From VXNE01 sp965248075 (GTDB lineage: Bacteria; Pseudomonadota; Gammaproteobacteria; Pseudomonadales; Azotimanducaceae): a DNA stretch of 64,000 nucleotides. Location of the stretch: positions 186,001 through 250,000 of the forward strand of contig CBDFIL010000001.1 in the NCBI GenBank assembly GCA_965248075.1, in the 5' to 3' direction. Under the pieces are notes generated by a model. The model saw only the letters and a list, made by a program, of their open reading frames with translations. It ran no database searches and was not told where the DNA came from. Shown here piece after piece: positions 62,515-64,000 of the stretch (positions are counted from its first letter, which is position 1; every line of letters starts with the position of its first letter). The translations under genes were made by a program, and so were the position numbers.

Positions 62515-62558
62515 GCGACCTTCGGTCGCGTTGGGAGTTTCGCTGACGCGAAACTCCC
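62515..62558. repeat. Dispersed double stem-loop element, copy 2
   Basis: GCGACC-TTC-GGTCGC at 62515-62529 and an 11-base stem GGGAGTTTCGC with a 4-base loop at 62533-62558. Same two-hairpin structure as 11832-11875, with compensating changes (GAAG/CTTC becomes GGGAG/CTCCC), which argues that the fold is conserved. Confidence 0.7.
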
Positions 62559-62633
62559 GTGGAACCAAACGCTGACGCGCCGTCGAGCGGCGTGCCAGAC
62601 CCAAAGTCAGCCAGGCTAGCGTAGCACCACCGC

Positions 62634-63323
62634 TCAATCCGCCTCCAGGGCAATCGCATCGCCGATCGGTTCCGTGCAACGGGATCCCTTGTTGCGCGCG
62701 TTGCCCACGTAGCTCGAGACCGGCACCACCGAGAGCGCGCCTGGCAGCGTGGGACGGAACAGCTCATGCAGGGCGGCGGACGGCGCGTCGTGGTCCATCC
62801 AGACCTCCGCGTCCGCGCCGGACAGCAGCAGGGGTTGCCGGTCGTGCAGGAACTCGAGCCTCGGGTGGACCGGCGTCGTCACCACCGCGAAGCTGTACAG
62901 GACTTCCTGCGTCTTGCGGTCCCGCCAGCGGTCCCAGACGCCGCCCAGCAGCATCGCGTCGCCTCCCGCCGGTGCGACGTGGTACGGCAGGCGCCCGAGC
63001 GCGGTGTCCGTCCACTCGTAGAAGCCGTCGACGGGGACGAGGCAGCGACGGTACCGAAACGGCTCGCGGAAGGTTCCGCTCTTCTCCAGGTTCTCGCATT
63101 TCGCGTTGAACGTCGCGTAGCGTGGCTTCGACGTCTTCGACCAGTACGGCGTCAGCCACCAGCGCGCCGCCAGCGGCTCACAGGCATCGGATTTCCAGCG
63201 CACCACCCAGGCCATCTCGGTGGGCGCGGTGTTGAGGTTCTCCTCGCCCGGAAAGGGCTCCCCCGTCATCGCGAGAAACACCTCCTCGACCACCTTGCGC
63301 GTGGTGCTGAACCGACCGCACAT
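62634..63323 (-). CDS. SOS response-associated peptidase (HMCES/YedK type)
   Basis: A 229-residue protein starting MCGRFS, where Cys2 becomes the catalytic N-terminal residue after Met removal. Asn73 (TFNAKCEN), Glu103 (GFYEW) and His160 (FLHDRQP) complete the site. HMCES proteins form a stable thiazolidine with abasic sites in single-stranded DNA and shield them during replication. ATG 63323 is required because Cys must be residue 2; the frame continues a little further upstream. Intact. Confidence 0.95.
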   Translation of the reverse strand: MCGRFSTTRKVVEEVFLAMTGEPFPGEENLNTAPTEMAWVVRWKSDACEPLAARWWLTPYWSKTSKPRYATFNAKCENLEKSGTFREPFRYRRCLVPVDGFYEWTDTALGRLPYHVAPAGGDAMLLGGVWDRWRDRKTQEVLYSFAVVTTPVHPRLEFLHDRQPLLLSGADAEVWMDHDAPSAALHELFRPTLPGALSVVPVSSYVGNARNKGSRCTEPIGDAIALEAD

Positions 63324-63445
63324 CGCCCACACCGTCTTCGCCACTGCCTCGGGCCATGATAACTTTAACCGCCCGAATGCGCGGGACCGCCGCCAACGTC
63401 CCCTGCGCCTGAACCCACATACCGGACCCCGACGGGGAAACGAGC

Positions 63446-64000
63446 ATGACAGCGATCGAAGACTTCCGCGAACAAACCAGAGAGTGGCTGGCCGAAAGCT
63501 GCCCGCCCGGCGCGCGCGGACCCGGGCTCACCTCCACCGGCAGCACGAAGATTCCCATCGGGGACCGGGATACGCGGGTCTGGCTCGAGCGCATGATCGA
63601 AAAGGGCTGGACAGCGCCGGCGTGGCCCGTGGAGTACGGCGGCGGCGGGCTCTCGAACGACGAGTACATGGTGCTCATCCAGGAGATGCGCCGCATCGAC
63701 GCGCGTGCGCCGCTCGCCGGCATGGGCACGTCGCTCATCGGCCCGACCCTCCTCGAGTACGGCACCGACGACCAGAAGCAGCGCCACATTCCGCCGATCG
63801 TGCACGCCGAGCGCGCCTGGTGCCAGGGCTACAGCGAACCAAGTTCCGGTTCCGACCTCGCGAGCCTGCGCACGCGGGCGCAGGACCACGGCGACCATTT
63901 CGTCGTCAACGGCCAGAAGATCTGGACGTCCGGCGCCCAGTTCGCGGACTGGATCTTCGCGCTGGTGCGCACGGACCCGGACGTCCCGAAGCACCTGGGT
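63446..64000 (+). CDS. Acyl-CoA dehydrogenase, N-terminal part (runs off the window)
   Basis: 185 residues beginning MTAIEDFREQTREWLAESCP. The N-terminal helical domain (WPVEYGGGGLSNDEYMVLIQEMRR) and the FAD-binding loop WCQGYSEPSSGSDLASLRT are typical, followed by VNGQKIWTSGAQFADW. It oxidises an acyl-CoA to the enoyl-CoA in fatty acid or amino-acid catabolism. No stop before the window end, so the C-terminal catalytic Glu is not seen. Divergent from the HMCES gene. Confidence 0.93.
   Translation, partial: MTAIEDFREQTREWLAESCPPGARGPGLTSTGSTKIPIGDRDTRVWLERMIEKGWTAPAWPVEYGGGGLSNDEYMVLIQEMRRIDARAPLAGMGTSLIGPTLLEYGTDDQKQRHIPPIVHAERAWCQGYSEPSSGSDLASLRTRAQDHGDHFVVNGQKIWTSGAQFADWIFALVRTDPDVPKHLG

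Overview
The window is GC-rich (by eye about two thirds G+C) and densely coded on both strands, with GTG and TTG starts next to ATG and good GGAGG-type ribosome sites. The gene content fits an uncultured proteobacterium, most likely gammaproteobacterial. It includes a TonB receptor fragment with the EEILVTG signature, Tat-exported and lipoprotein enzymes, PQQ dehydrogenase, RRM protein, CoA transferase, Rieske oxygenase and a UGSC selenoprotein. This placement is inference; no rRNA or tRNA gene was seen. Several genes carry single-base indels or nonsense codons that break otherwise well conserved proteins, so either local pseudogenisation or assembly error is common here.

Layout. 0-14 kb is catabolic: an M20 amidohydrolase end, two MFS/GPH carriers, a phytanoyl-CoA-type dioxygenase, a Baeyer-Villiger-type flavin monooxygenase, a cupin, a VapBC pair, a Tat-exported enolase-superfamily enzyme, a DUF3604 lipoprotein and an esterase. 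14-22 kb holds an AddB-like/AddA-like nuclease-helicase pair with ATGA overlap, then an Xre/RES toxin-antitoxin pair with a frameshifted toxin. 22-31 kb has a SPOR + DUF5916 outer-membrane protein, a broken spondin/FN3 protein, a double CoA-transferase and the first of two D-aminoacylase-family paralogues. 31-35 kb is a three-gene set (periplasmic binding protein with a nonsense codon, membrane Cache-like sensor without kinase, OFA-family carrier) followed by a Phd/PIN toxin-antitoxin pair.

35-48 kb carries a Rieske oxygenase, a SWIM-SNF2 helicase, a membrane-anchored carboxylesterase, a gamma-glutamyltransferase homologue, a luciferase-like oxidoreductase and an M16 lipoprotein protease. 48-53 kb has a sulfatase and HpcH/HpaI aldolase flanked by GC-rich repeats, an orphan HicB-like gene and the second D-aminoacylase paralogue. 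53-64 kb has a HAD phosphatase, a decayed TonB receptor lacking its plug, an RRM protein, a quinohaemoprotein dehydrogenase, and a minus-strand cluster RDD - 349-aa CIDC-ending protein - UGSC selenoprotein - DUF72, then an HMCES-type protein and a partial acyl-CoA dehydrogenase.

The most notable item is at 60372-60896. Two apparent ORFs are one selenoprotein gene, read through an in-frame TGA in the sequence Sec-Gly-Ser-Cys, with a stem-loop directly after the TGA at the distance expected for a bacterial SECIS. Its upstream neighbour ends in a Cys-Ile-Asp-Cys tail, suggesting a redox pair.
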